From Thetidibacter halocola (GTDB lineage: Bacteria > Pseudomonadota > Alphaproteobacteria > Rhodobacterales > Rhodobacteraceae), in contig NZ_JAGTUU010000012.1 in NCBI RefSeq assembly GCF_018224955.1, forward strand, positions 22,669-86,668: DNA of 64,000 bases, in the 5' to 3' direction. A model generated the notes under the pieces. It had not been told where the DNA came from and searched no databases. It was given only the letters and a program-made list of their open reading frames with translations. The position numbers were made by a program, and so were the translations under genes. This document shows, piece after piece, positions 16,979-26,086 of this stretch (position 1 is its first letter; each line of letters opens with the position of its first letter).

Positions 16979-17941
16979 TCAGCCCTTGCCCGCCAGCATG
17001 GTTTCCACCAGCTTCTGCACGCGCAGCGCCTCGTCCGGCGTGGCCAGCCGGTTCGGCTGAACCTTCAGGCACAGCAGCAGGTCGTCCAGTTGCGCCCGCA
17101 GGCTGACCGCGCGGGGATCGGCGGGGCGTTCGGTGCGTTCCTCGAACGGGCCGCCTTCGGACACCGCATCGACGTAGAAATCGGTGATGCGGCGGCTGGT
17201 GGCCGAGCCCTTGACAGTGACCTCCTGCCGGTCGGGCTGGGCGCCGCCGACGCTGGCCATGATGGTGACGGACAGGCCATCGGCATTTTCCAGCCGCGCC
17301 AGCATGTGGGTCTCGCACAGCGCCGGGTCGGCGGGAAAGGAGGGCCGCGCCCAGACCACCGAGAGCGGCCCGAGGATGCGTTCCGAGAAGAACAGGAAAT
17401 GCGAGATCACCTCGCGCGTCATACCGCCCTCGTCGCGGAACCGCAGCCAGTCCGCGGCCACCTGCCAGGCGCGCGGCCAGTTCGCATAGGTCACGACGAT
17501 GTCGACGCCTTGCAGGTCGCCAAGCTCCCCCGCCCGCGCCGAAGCGGAAACACCCGTCAGCGCCGCGCCCGCCGCCTGGGTGAAGTTCACGGCCGCCGGA
17601 ACGCCCGCCGCCTTCAACCCGGCGACCAGCGCCTCGCTTTCGGCCACGTCCACGCCCAGCGGCTTTTCCAGAAAGACCGGTGTCCCCGCAGCGGCGGCGG
17701 CCAGCGCATAGGCCTTGCGCGGCACCGGCGGGCAGGCGAGGTAGACAAGGTCCGCACCCGCCATCGCCTCCTCGGCAGAGGTCGCGATCCGGGCCTCGGG
17801 CGCCAGCGCCTGCGCGGCGCGGCAAGCCTCGGGGTCGGGATCCCAGAGCGTCGCGGGACGATAGCCGGGATGACGCGCCATGTTCTCGATCATGCGACGG
17901 CCCATGATCCCCAGCCCGATGATTGCCGTGTCGATGGTCAT
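16979..17941 (-). CDS. Gfo/Idh/MocA-family NAD(P)-dependent oxidoreductase
   Basis: The 320-aa product has an N-terminal Rossmann fold, TAIIGLGIMGRRMIENMARHP, and the EKPLGVD motif near residue 93 whose Lys is catalytic in this family. A C-terminal alpha/beta domain includes DWLRFRDEGGMTREVISHFLFF. Family members oxidise or reduce sugars, inositols and other polyols or imines, so the substrate is open. It is co-oriented with the downstream-strand neighbour that encodes a beta-keto acid cleavage enzyme, 91 bp away, and the two may form one operon converging on the polyamine genes. Confidence 0.9.
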   Translation of the reverse strand: MTIDTAIIGLGIMGRRMIENMARHPGYRPATLWDPDPEACRAAQALAPEARIATSAEEAMAGADLVYLACPPVPRKAYALAAAAAGTPVFLEKPLGVDVAESEALVAGLKAAGVPAAVNFTQAAGAALTGVSASARAGELGDLQGVDIVVTYANWPRAWQVAADWLRFRDEGGMTREVISHFLFFSERILGPLSVVWARPSFPADPALCETHMLARLENADGLSVTIMASVGGAQPDRQEVTVKGSATSRRITDFYVDAVSEGGPFEERTERPADPRAVSLRAQLDDLLLCLKVQPNRLATPDEALRVQKLVETMLAGKG

Positions 17942-18032
17942 GCGCCCTGCCCCTTTGCCTGTTTCGGTCGTTTGTCCAGCATCCGCACCCGACGCTTAGG
18001 CAGTTCGCGGGTGTCGTGCAACCGGACGCGCC

Positions 18033-18965
18033 TCAGAACGCCACCTGGTCGGCGCCCTTCAGCGCCAGCATCTCGCGCGCCTCGTCCGGCGTGGCGACTT
18101 GCAGGCCCAGCCCCTCGACCAAGCGGCGGGCCTTCTCGACCTGCTGGGCGTTCGACTTCGCCAATTCGCCCCGCGCGATCCAGATGCTGTCCTCCAGGCC
18201 GACGCGGATGTTGCCGCCCATGGACAGCGCCTGCGTCGCGATGCGGAACTGGTCCTTGCCCGCGCCGAGCACCGACCAGCGGAAATCCTTGCCGAACAGA
18301 CGGTCGGCAGTGCGCTTCATGTGCATGACATCCTCGGGATGGGTGCCAATGCCGCCCAGCAGGCCAAAGACCGACTGGATGAAGAACGGCGGCTGGACCA
18401 GCCCCCGCTCGGCAAAATGCGCAAGGTTGTAGAGATGCGAGATGTCGTAGCACTCGAACTCGAACCGGGTGCCATTGCCGGAACAGGTCTGAAGGACGTA
18501 TTCGATGTCCTTGAACGAATTGCGGAACACCAGGTCGCGCGAGCCCTCCAGGTGCTCGCGTTCCCAGTCGTGCTTGAACTCGGTGTATTTCGCCAGCAGC
18601 GGGAAGAAGCCGAAATTCATCGACCCCATGTTCAGCGAGGCGACCTCGGGCTTGTAGCGCGCGGCGGGTTCAGCCCGCTCGGCCACGGTCATGTAGGGCG
18701 AGCCGCCGGTGGTGATGTTCACTGCCGCATTGGTCGCCTGCTTGATGCGCTGCAGGAAGGGGGCAAACGCCTCGGGCGACTGGTCCGGCTTGCCGGTCAG
18801 GGGATCGCGCGCGTGCAGGTGCAGGATCGCGGCGCCCGCCTCGGCGGCGCCCAGCGCGGCCTCGACGATCTCGTCGGGGGTGATCGGCAGGTGCGGCGTC
18901 ATCGAGGGCGTGTGGATCGCCCCGGTGACGGCGCAGGTGATGATGACCTTGTCACGTGTCGGCAT
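18033..18965 (-). CDS. Beta-keto acid cleavage enzyme (BKACE, DUF849 family)
   Basis: This enzyme condenses a beta-keto acid with acetyl-CoA and splits it to acetoacetate and an acyl-CoA; the type member cleaves 3-keto-5-aminohexanoate in lysine fermentation. The product is 310 aa. It has the early VIITCAVTGAIHTPSMTP, the metal site HLHARDP (two His), NITTGGSPYMTV, the VLGAGKDQF loop and GGNIRVGLEDSIW with the Glu of the active site. All landmark residues of the family are visible. Substrate specificity varies widely, so the natural substrate here is unknown. Confidence 0.92.
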   Translation of the reverse strand: MPTRDKVIITCAVTGAIHTPSMTPHLPITPDEIVEAALGAAEAGAAILHLHARDPLTGKPDQSPEAFAPFLQRIKQATNAAVNITTGGSPYMTVAERAEPAARYKPEVASLNMGSMNFGFFPLLAKYTEFKHDWEREHLEGSRDLVFRNSFKDIEYVLQTCSGNGTRFEFECYDISHLYNLAHFAERGLVQPPFFIQSVFGLLGGIGTHPEDVMHMKRTADRLFGKDFRWSVLGAGKDQFRIATQALSMGGNIRVGLEDSIWIARGELAKSNAQQVEKARRLVEGLGLQVATPDEAREMLALKGADQVAF

Positions 18966-19107
18966 GTTCGCCCCTCCTGTTCGCCCTGACGCCGGATCGT
19001 CGCGAATTTCCGACGCGGGTCAAGCAGCCTTCCCGCCCGCTGGTCCGCGTTCAGCCCGCCTTTTGACCGTTCCGGCGCAGTTCGCCCGGCCCGTCGTCCG
19101 CGACCGG

Positions 19108-19135
19108 TTGACAGGGCTCAGGCCCGATTTATCCT
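19108..19135 (+). promoter_or_regulatory. Candidate promoter for the first dipeptide-type ABC operon
   Basis: A perfect TTGACA (19108-19113) is followed after 16 bp by TATCCT (19130-19135, four of six matches to the consensus -10). It lies about 87 bp before the start of the binding-protein gene in a 256-bp non-coding gap, well placed to drive the five-gene operon. Confidence 0.55.
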
Positions 19136-19221
19136 GCCGGCTCGAACGACGCGAACCCGACGCCGCTGCGGCGTCGCAACAAAGAGGGGCCATCAGGCCC
19201 CATCCGACAGGAGAAACACCG

Positions 19222-20820
19222 ATGACACATCCGTTCAGCCGAACGGCCGCGCGCCGCGTAGCCACGAGCCTCATGCTTTCGGCGGCCATGCTGGGAGCCG
19301 GCCTGACCGCCGCCCAGGCCGAGACGCTGCGCTGGGCGCGTGTGGGCGACGCCCTGACGCTCGACCCGCATTCGGCCAACGAGGGGCCGACCTCGACGCT
19401 GCTGCACCACATCTACGAGACGCTGGTGCGGCGCGACACCGACGGCTCGCTCAAGCCGCGGCTGGCGACAGAGTGGTTCATCCATCCCGACGATCCGACC
19501 GTCTGGGTGTTCCGCCTGCGCGAGGGCGTGACCTTCCATGACGGCGCGGCCTTCACCGCCGAGGACGTGGTGGCCTCGATCACCCGCGTCACCTCGGAAA
19601 CCTCTGATTTCAAGGGCCTGCACACCGCCGTCGCAGGCGCCGAGGCCATCGACGACTATACCGTGCACATCAAGATGAGCGGCCCGAGCCCGCTGTATGT
19701 GCAAAACCTCACCAACTTCTTCGTCATGGACAAGGGCTGGATCGAGGCAAACGGGGTCGAGACGCCGCAGGATTTCAAGGCTGGCGAGGAAAAGTTCACC
19801 GTCCGCAACACCAACGGCACCGGCCCCTACACGCTGGTCTCGCGCGATCCCGAGGTGCGCACTGTGCTGGCGGCGAACCCCGGCCACTGGGATGCGGCCC
19901 CCGCCGTGACCGAGATCGTCTACACGCCCATCAAGGAGGCCGCGACCCGCGTCGCCGCCCTGCTGTCGGGCGAGGTCGATTTCGTGCAGGACGTTCCGGT
20001 GCAGGACATCGAGCGCCTGTCGAACACCGCCGGAATCTCGGTGACCACCGGTGCCGAGAACCGGACGATCTTCTTTGCCTATGACATGACCTCGGACAGC
20101 CTGAAATCGGTGCCCGGCGACAACCCGTTCAAGAACCCGCAGGTGCGCGAGGCGATGGCGCTGGCGCTGGACCGCGACGCGATCCGCCAGGTGGTGATGC
20201 GCGGCCAGTCGGTGCCCGGCGGGCAGAACGTGCCGCCCTTCGTCAACGGCCATGACCCGGCGCTGGATGCGTATTCCGCACCCGACTACGACGCGGCCAA
20301 GGCGCTGATGACCGAGGCGGGCTATGCCGATGGCTTCTCCGTCGACCTGCACTGCCCGAACGACCGCTACATCAACGACGAGGCGATCTGCCAGGCCTAT
20401 GTCGGCATGCTGGGCCGCATCGGGATCAAGGCGAACCTGGTCAGCCAGTCGCGCACCATCCACTTCCCCGCGATCCAGAACGGCGAGGTAGATTTCTACC
20501 TGCTGGGTTGGGGCGTTCCGACCTTCGACAGCCAGTACGTGTTCGACTTCCTCGTGCACAGCCCGGCGGACGGCCGCGGCGGCTGGAACGGCTCGCGCTA
20601 CAACAACCCCGAGATCGACGCCAAGATCGAGTCGCTGGCGACCGAGACCGACCTTGCCAAGCGCGACGCGACCATCGCCGAGATCTGGCAGACCCTCCAG
20701 CAGGACCGCGTCTTCCTGATGGTGCACAACCAGCTTCTCGCCTATGCCGCGAAGGACAATGTCGAGATCGCCGTGCATCCGGAAAACCAGCCGAGCATGA
20801 CGACCGTCACGTTCAAGTAA
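19222..20820 (+). CDS. Dipeptide/oligopeptide-type ABC substrate-binding protein (SBP family 5)
   Basis: This periplasmic receptor of an Opp/Dpp-type importer is 532 aa. The signal sequence (residues 1 to about 34) carries paired Arg in a Sec-like leader ending AQA. The mature protein opens ETLRWARVGDALTLDPHSANEG, followed by PTVWVFRLREGVTFHDGAAFTAEDVV, both classical for family 5. Ligands in this family range from peptides and nickel to sugars and opines, so peptide specificity is not proven. The start has a GGAGAA ribosome-binding sequence. An upstream in-frame region reads another protein's antisense and is not part of it. Confidence 0.94.
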   Translation: MTHPFSRTAARRVATSLMLSAAMLGAGLTAAQAETLRWARVGDALTLDPHSANEGPTSTLLHHIYETLVRRDTDGSLKPRLATEWFIHPDDPTVWVFRLREGVTFHDGAAFTAEDVVASITRVTSETSDFKGLHTAVAGAEAIDDYTVHIKMSGPSPLYVQNLTNFFVMDKGWIEANGVETPQDFKAGEEKFTVRNTNGTGPYTLVSRDPEVRTVLAANPGHWDAAPAVTEIVYTPIKEAATRVAALLSGEVDFVQDVPVQDIERLSNTAGISVTTGAENRTIFFAYDMTSDSLKSVPGDNPFKNPQVREAMALALDRDAIRQVVMRGQSVPGGQNVPPFVNGHDPALDAYSAPDYDAAKALMTEAGYADGFSVDLHCPNDRYINDEAICQAYVGMLGRIGIKANLVSQSRTIHFPAIQNGEVDFYLLGWGVPTFDSQYVFDFLVHSPADGRGGWNGSRYNNPEIDAKIESLATETDLAKRDATIAEIWQTLQQDRVFLMVHNQLLAYAAKDNVEIAVHPENQPSMTTVTFK

Positions 20821-20861
20821 CCGGCCGCAGAACCCGCTCTGCGCCACATCCTGCCATCGAG

Positions 20862-20884
20862 GGGGCCGGCATCGTTCCGGCCCC
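20862..20884 (+). terminator. Hairpin between the binding-protein and permease genes
   Basis: A perfect 8-bp stem, GGGGCCGG with CCGGCCCC, has a seven-base loop and is followed by TTCCC. It is placed 41 bases after the binding-protein stop and 21 bases before the permease start, a common arrangement that favours more binding protein than permease. Confidence 0.55.
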
Positions 20885-20905
20885 TTCCCTCTCCCGGGGA
20901 TTGCG

Positions 20906-21889
20906 ATGATCGCCTATGTCCTGCGCCGGATCGTGCAATCCGTGCTTGTCATGCTGGTCGTGGCGCTGGTGTCCTTCTCGCTGTTCCGCTTCGTCGGCGA
21001 CCCGGTTGCCACGATGATGGGCCAGGAGGCCAGTCAGGCCGACCGCGAGGCGCTGCGCGACCGTCTCGGCCTGAACGACCCCGTGATTGTGCAGTTCGCC
21101 GGCTACATCGCCCGCGCCGCCTCCGGCGATTTCGGCATCTCCTACCGGCTGCAACAGCCGGTGATGGAGTTGATCCTGTCGCGCCTGCCCGCGACGCTGG
21201 AACTGGCTCTGATCTCTGGCACGCTGGCCTTTGTCTTTGGCGTGGGCCTGGGCGTCTACACGGCGCTGAACCGGCGCGGCTGGCTGTCGGGAACGATCAT
21301 GACCGTCTCGCTGGTCGGCGTGTCGCTGCCCACCTTCCTGATCGGCGTACTGCTGATCTGGGTCTTCGCGGTCGAGCTGCAATGGCTGCCCAGTTTCGGG
21401 CGCGGCGAGACCGTGGATGTAGGGCCATGGCGCACGGGGCTGCTGACGCCCTCGGGGCGCGCCTCGATCGTGCTGCCGGCGATCACGCTTGGGCTTTACC
21501 AGATGACGCTGATCATGCGGCTGGTGCGGGCCGAGATGCTGGAGGTGCTGCGCACCGACTACATCAAGTTCGCCCGCGCCCGTGGCCTGTCTGATCGCGC
21601 CGTGAATTTCGGCCACGCGCTGAAGAACACGCTGGTGCCGGTCATCACCATCACCGGCCTGCAACTGGGCAGCATCATCGCCTTCGCCATCATCACCGAA
21701 ACCGTATTCCAATGGCCCGGCGTCGGCGCGCTGTTCATCAACTCTGTGCAGTTCGTCGACATCCCGGTGATGGCCGCCTACCTGATGCTGATCGCGCTGA
21801 TCTTCGTAGTCATCAACCTGGTCGTCGACCTGCTGTATTACGCCGTCGACCCGCGCCTGCGGCTGGACCGCGCCGCGGCACGGCATTGA
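20906..21889 (+). CDS. Dipeptide-type ABC transporter permease, DppB-like
   Basis: This is the first inner-membrane subunit. The product is 327 aa, opening MIAYVLRRIVQSVLVMLVVALVSF, followed by the family motif FRFVGDPV. The permease core includes GVSLPTFLIGVLLIWVFAV and the ATPase-contacting loop LRTDYIKFARARGLSDRAV, then ETVFQWPGVGALFINSV. It is nearly a line-by-line counterpart of the gene at 57988. Downstream is the second permease after 13 bp. Confidence 0.95.
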   Translation: MIAYVLRRIVQSVLVMLVVALVSFSLFRFVGDPVATMMGQEASQADREALRDRLGLNDPVIVQFAGYIARAASGDFGISYRLQQPVMELILSRLPATLELALISGTLAFVFGVGLGVYTALNRRGWLSGTIMTVSLVGVSLPTFLIGVLLIWVFAVELQWLPSFGRGETVDVGPWRTGLLTPSGRASIVLPAITLGLYQMTLIMRLVRAEMLEVLRTDYIKFARARGLSDRAVNFGHALKNTLVPVITITGLQLGSIIAFAIITETVFQWPGVGALFINSVQFVDIPVMAAYLMLIALIFVVINLVVDLLYYAVDPRLRLDRAAARH

Positions 21890-21902
21890 TGGAGGCCCGG
21901 AC

Positions 21903-22817
21903 ATGAACCGCATCGCCCGCGCCTGGGACAGCGATTTGGCCTACAGCTTTCGCCACTCGCCCGTGGCGGTCGTCGCCGCTTTCGTCGCCCTGCTGATCAT
22001 CCTGGCCGCCGCCCTGGCGCCGCTGATCGCGCCGCACGACCCGTTCAACCCCGCCAGCCTGAACCTGATGGACGGCTTCACCCCCCCGATGGAGCCCAAC
22101 GCCTTTACCGGCAACACCTACTGGCTGGGCACCGACAACCAGGGGCGAGACATCTTTTCCGCCATCCTCTACGGCGCACGCATCTCGCTCTTCGTGGGGT
22201 TCTCGGCGGTGCTGTTCGCGATGGTGCTGGGCATCGCGGTTGGGCTGCTGGCGGCCTGGCGCGGTGGCTGGGTGGACAGCCTGCTGATGCGCATCGCCGA
22301 CGTGCAGCTCTCCTTTCCATCGATCCTGATCGCGCTGCTGATCTTCGGCGTGGCGCGTGGCGTGATCCCCCCCGCCTATCGCGAGGAAATGGCGATCTGG
22401 GTGCTGATCGTCGCCATCGGCCTGTCGGACTGGGTGCAGTTTGCCCGCGTCGTGCGCGGCGCCGCGATGGTGGAAAAGGCACGCGAATACGTTCAGGCTG
22501 CGCGCGTGATCGGCGTGCACCCGGTGCGCATCGTGCTGACCCACATCCTGCCCAACGTCATGGGGCCGGTGCTGGTCATCGCAACGATCGGCCTGGCGCT
22601 GGCCATCATCGCCGAGGCGACCTTGTCCTTCCTCGGCGTGGGCGTGCCGCCGACCCAGCCCAGCCTCGGCACGCTTATCCGCATCGGCCAGGGTTTCCTG
22701 TTCTCGGGCGAATGGTGGATCATCCTGTTTCCCTCCATCGCGCTGCTGGCGCTGGCCCTGTCGGTGAACCTGCTGGGCGACTGGCTGCGCGACGCATTGA
22801 ACCCGAGGCTGAAATGA
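21903..22817 (+). CDS. Dipeptide-type ABC transporter permease, DppC-like
   Basis: This is the second inner-membrane subunit, 304 aa. The N-terminal segment is followed by LAPLIAPHDPFNP and WLGTDNQGRDIFSAILYGARISL, both diagnostic for DppC. The EAA-type loop reads AREYVQAARVIGVHPVRIVLTHILPNVMGPV, and the end is LLGDWLRDALNPRLK. The stop overlaps the next ATPase start by four bases (22814-22817). Confidence 0.95.
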   Translation: MNRIARAWDSDLAYSFRHSPVAVVAAFVALLIILAAALAPLIAPHDPFNPASLNLMDGFTPPMEPNAFTGNTYWLGTDNQGRDIFSAILYGARISLFVGFSAVLFAMVLGIAVGLLAAWRGGWVDSLLMRIADVQLSFPSILIALLIFGVARGVIPPAYREEMAIWVLIVAIGLSDWVQFARVVRGAAMVEKAREYVQAARVIGVHPVRIVLTHILPNVMGPVLVIATIGLALAIIAEATLSFLGVGVPPTQPSLGTLIRIGQGFLFSGEWWIILFPSIALLALALSVNLLGDWLRDALNPRLK

Positions 22818-23797
22818 CAGAGCCGCTGCTTTCCGTCCGCGACCTGCGGGTCGAGTTTCCCAACCGGCGCGGCACGCTGACCGCGCTGGACGGGATTTCC
22901 TTCGACATCGCGCCGGGCGAGGTGCTGGGCATGGTGGGCGAGTCCGGCGCGGGCAAGTCGCTGACCGGCGCCGCCATCATCGGCCTGCTGGAACCGCCGG
23001 GCCGCATCGCCGGGGGCGAGATCCGACTGAAGGGCCAGCGCATCGACACCCTTTCGCCAGAACAGATGCGCCGCATCCGGGGCAAGCGGATCGGAATGGT
23101 GTTCCAGGACCCGCTGACCAGCCTCAACCCGCTCTACACCGTCGCGCAGCAGTTGGTCGAGACGATCCGCACCCACATGCCGCTGTCCGAGGTCGACGCC
23201 CGCAAGCGCGCCATCGCGCTGCTGGACCGCGTCGGCATCCCGGCGGCAGCGCGGCGGATCGACGACTACCCGCACCATTTCTCGGGCGGGATGCGGCAGC
23301 GCGTGGTGATCGCGCTGGCGCTCTGCGCGGAGCCGGAACTGGTGATCGCTGACGAGCCCACGACCGCGCTGGACGTGTCCGTGCAGGCGCAGATCATCGA
23401 CCTGATCAAGGAGATCTGCGCCGAACGCGGCGCGGCGGTGATGCTGATCACCCACGACATGGGCGTGATCGCCGAGACGGCGGATCGCGTCGCCGTGCTC
23501 TATGCCGGGCGCCTGGCCGAGATCGGGCCGGTGCGCGACGTGATCCTCGACGCGGCGCATCCCTATACCAGGGGTCTGATGGGCTCGATCCCCACGCTGA
23601 CGCAGGAAAGCGACCGGCTGGTGCAGATCCCCGGCGCGATGCCGCGTCTGTCGTCCATCCCGACCGGCTGCGCCTTCAACCCGCGCTGCCCCGAGGCCTT
23701 CGACCGCTGCCGCACCGAGCGGCCCGTGCCGCTGGACCGCCCGGGCGGGCGGCAGGTGGCCTGCTGGCTGGCCGCCAAGGAGAGCGCCCATGGCTGA
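22814..23797 (+). CDS. Dipeptide-type ABC ATPase, DppD-like
   Basis: The 327-aa cytoplasmic ATPase has Walker A GESGAGKS, the Q-loop FQDPLTSLNP, the signature FSGGMRQRVVIALAL, Walker B LVIADEPTTALD and the switch LITHDMGVI. The C-terminal oligopeptide-transporter extension includes GCAFNPRCPEAFDRC, whose cysteines bind an iron-sulfur cluster in some family members. The ATG at 22814 overlaps the DppC stop; the longer in-frame reading from 22712 belongs to DppC sequence. It overlaps the DppF gene by eight bases. Confidence 0.95.
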   Translation: MTEPLLSVRDLRVEFPNRRGTLTALDGISFDIAPGEVLGMVGESGAGKSLTGAAIIGLLEPPGRIAGGEIRLKGQRIDTLSPEQMRRIRGKRIGMVFQDPLTSLNPLYTVAQQLVETIRTHMPLSEVDARKRAIALLDRVGIPAAARRIDDYPHHFSGGMRQRVVIALALCAEPELVIADEPTTALDVSVQAQIIDLIKEICAERGAAVMLITHDMGVIAETADRVAVLYAGRLAEIGPVRDVILDAAHPYTRGLMGSIPTLTQESDRLVQIPGAMPRLSSIPTGCAFNPRCPEAFDRCRTERPVPLDRPGGRQVACWLAAKESAHG

Positions 23798-24788
23798 TCC
23801 CCTGTTGCAGATAGAGGGGTTGTGGCGCCGTTTCGACGTGTCCAAGCCATGGCTGAACCGCGTGATCGAACGCGAGAAACCGCAATTGCTGACCGCCGTT
23901 GCGGACGTGTCCTTTGACATCGCGCGGGGCGAGACCTTTGCCCTGGTGGGCGAGTCGGGTTCGGGCAAGTCGACCATCGCGCGGATGATCGTCGGACTGC
24001 TGGGCGCGTCCGAGGGGCGCATCCGCTTCGACGGCAAGGACATGACGGAAATGGCGCCGTCCGATCTGCGGGCGCTGCGGCGGCGGTTCCAGATGATCTT
24101 TCAGGATCCGTTCGCCAGCCTGAATCCGCGCTGGCGGGTGGGCGACATCATCGCCGAACCGATGCGCACCTTCGGCCTGGCCACCGGCGCCGAGGCCGCG
24201 ACCGAGGTGGCCCGCCTGCTGGAAACCGTTGGCCTGTCGGCCCGCGACGCCGAGAAGTTCCCGCATGAATTCTCGGGCGGGCAGCGCCAGCGCATCGCCA
24301 TTGCCCGCGCGCTGTCCTCCAAGCCCGAGTTCATCGTCTGCGACGAGCCGACATCGGCGCTGGACGTCAGCGTGCAGGCACAGATCCTGAACCTGATGCG
24401 CGATCTCCAGGACGAGTTCGGGCTGACTTACCTGTTCATCAGCCACGACCTGTCGGTGGTGCGTCACATGGCCAGCCGCATCGGCGTGCTGTATCTCGGC
24501 CGCCTGGTCGAGGTGGCCGATGCCAAGGCGCTGTTCCGCGCCCCCTGCCATCCCTACACGCGGATGCTGCTGGACGCGGTGCCGGACCTGGCGCTGTCCG
24601 GGCGGCGGCGCAAGCCGGTCAGCGGCGAGATCCCCAACCCGATCTCGCCACCCGCCGGCTGCGCCTTTCACCCGCGCTGCCCCGCGATGACCGAGGCCTG
24701 CAAGCAGGCGATCCCGGCGCCCCGGCCCACCGCGACCGGCATGGCAGCCTGCATCCGGCTGGACATGGCGGAAACCGCCGCGCGCTAG
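23790..24788 (+). CDS. Dipeptide-type ABC ATPase, DppF-like
   Basis: This is the second ATPase of the importer, 332 aa. Walker A is GESGSGKST, the Q-loop FQDPFASLNPRW, the signature FSGGQRQRIAIARAL, Walker B FIVCDEPTSALD and the switch FISHDLSVV. The C-terminal GCAFHPRCPAM cysteine segment is present. It closes the five-gene operon. Its TAG stop and the stop of the convergent MFS gene share the same CTAG at 24785-24788. Confidence 0.95.
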   Translation: MADPLLQIEGLWRRFDVSKPWLNRVIEREKPQLLTAVADVSFDIARGETFALVGESGSGKSTIARMIVGLLGASEGRIRFDGKDMTEMAPSDLRALRRRFQMIFQDPFASLNPRWRVGDIIAEPMRTFGLATGAEAATEVARLLETVGLSARDAEKFPHEFSGGQRQRIAIARALSSKPEFIVCDEPTSALDVSVQAQILNLMRDLQDEFGLTYLFISHDLSVVRHMASRIGVLYLGRLVEVADAKALFRAPCHPYTRMLLDAVPDLALSGRRRKPVSGEIPNPISPPAGCAFHPRCPAMTEACKQAIPAPRPTATGMAACIRLDMAETAAR

Positions 24789-26041
24789 GCCTCGCGCCCC
24801 ATGGCGGCGCTGCGGCGATGCAGCGCCCGGTCGAGTGGCAGGATACCCAGCAGGCTGAGCGCGGCGAACCCGGCACCGGCCAGGAAGGTCGCCTGCGGGC
24901 CAAAGACCTCCCACAGCGCCCCGGCCATCACGCTGGCCGCCAGCATCGCGACCCCGGTGACCAGATTGAACACGCCAAAGGCCGTGCCGCGCAACTCGGC
25001 CGGCACCGCGTCGGCCACCAGAGCCGCCAGCAGCCCCTGCGTCAGGCCCATGTGCAGCCCCCAGAGCAGCACGCCCGCGCCGATCCCCCACAGCCCCTGC
25101 GCCAGCGCCAGGCAGAGGTCGGCCAGGATCAGCACGGTCATGCCCGCCCCCAGGATGACCCCGCGCGGCGCCCGGTCCGACAGCGCACCCACCGGGTAGG
25201 CGGTCAGCGCGTAGACCAGGTTCATCGCCACCAGCACCAGCGGCACCAGCATCAGGGGCAGGCCCGCCCCCTCGGCGCGCAGGATCAGGAAGGCCTCGCT
25301 GAACCGTGCCAGCGTAAAGGCCGCCGCAACCGCGACCACCGCCCAGTAAAGCCCGCCCAGCAGGCGCAATTCCGATCGCGCCAGCGGGTTTCGCACCCGG
25401 CGCAGCCCCACCGGGCGTGGCGGTTCGTGCACTGCAAACAGGATCAGCGCCAGCGCGCCGAAGGCCGGCAGCACGGCGACCCAGAACACCGTCGTGAAAT
25501 CGTCGGCAAAGGCCCACATCAGCGCCACCGCCAACAGCGGCCCAAGGAAGGCACCCACCGTGTCCAGCGTCTGACGCAGCCCAAAGGCCGCGCCGCGCAG
25601 ACCGGGCGGTGCGATGTCGGCGACCAGCGCATCGCGTGGCGCGCCACGGATGCCCTTGCCGACCCGGTCGACGAAACGCGCCGCGACCAGCCAGCCGACC
25701 GTGGGCGCCAGCGGAAAGACCGGCTTGGTCAGCGCGGCAAGCCCGTATCCCAGCGCCGCCAACCCCTTGCGCCGCCCGATCCGGTCACTCAGCGCGCCGG
25801 AGAAGACCTTTGTGACCGCCGCCGTCGCCTCGGCGATACCCTCGATCACGCCGACGGTCAGCGCCGAGGCGCCAAGGCCCACGACGAGGTAGACCGGCAG
25901 CAGCGCGTGAATCATCTCGGACGAGACGTCCATCAGCATCGACACCAGACCCAGCGCCCAGATCCCGGCGGGCAGCCGCAACCAGCCCGGCCGCGCCGCC
26001 GTCGGATCGCCCGCTTCGCCTGTCTCCGACCTGTCGGTCAT
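24785..26041 (-). CDS. Major facilitator superfamily transporter
   Basis: A 418-aa membrane protein with about twelve predicted helices. Helix 1 contains MDVSSEMIHALLPVYLV, and the loop between helices 2 and 3 has the MFS signature SGALSDRIGRRKGLAALGYG. RFVDRVGKGIRGAPRDALVADIAPPGLRGAAFGLRQTLDTVGAFLGP is a well-known stretch of one MFS subgroup often annotated as drug or unknown-substrate efflux. The C-terminal half repeats the topology. The first about 25 residues are hydrophilic. It ends convergently with the dpp operon and starts 45 bp after the LysR stop on the same strand. Confidence 0.9.
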   Translation of the reverse strand: MTDRSETGEAGDPTAARPGWLRLPAGIWALGLVSMLMDVSSEMIHALLPVYLVVGLGASALTVGVIEGIAEATAAVTKVFSGALSDRIGRRKGLAALGYGLAALTKPVFPLAPTVGWLVAARFVDRVGKGIRGAPRDALVADIAPPGLRGAAFGLRQTLDTVGAFLGPLLAVALMWAFADDFTTVFWVAVLPAFGALALILFAVHEPPRPVGLRRVRNPLARSELRLLGGLYWAVVAVAAAFTLARFSEAFLILRAEGAGLPLMLVPLVLVAMNLVYALTAYPVGALSDRAPRGVILGAGMTVLILADLCLALAQGLWGIGAGVLLWGLHMGLTQGLLAALVADAVPAELRGTAFGVFNLVTGVAMLAASVMAGALWEVFGPQATFLAGAGFAALSLLGILPLDRALHRRSAAMGREA

Positions 26042-26086
26042 GTCACCCTCTCCGCACCCGTGTGGCCGATCCCGACCCGGCTCCTG

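Noticed and set aside
18709..19221. N-terminal extension of the 532-aa binding protein
   Set aside because: The in-frame upstream reading crosses the start of the opposite BKACE gene, and the Sec signal peptide begins at the ATG at 19222.
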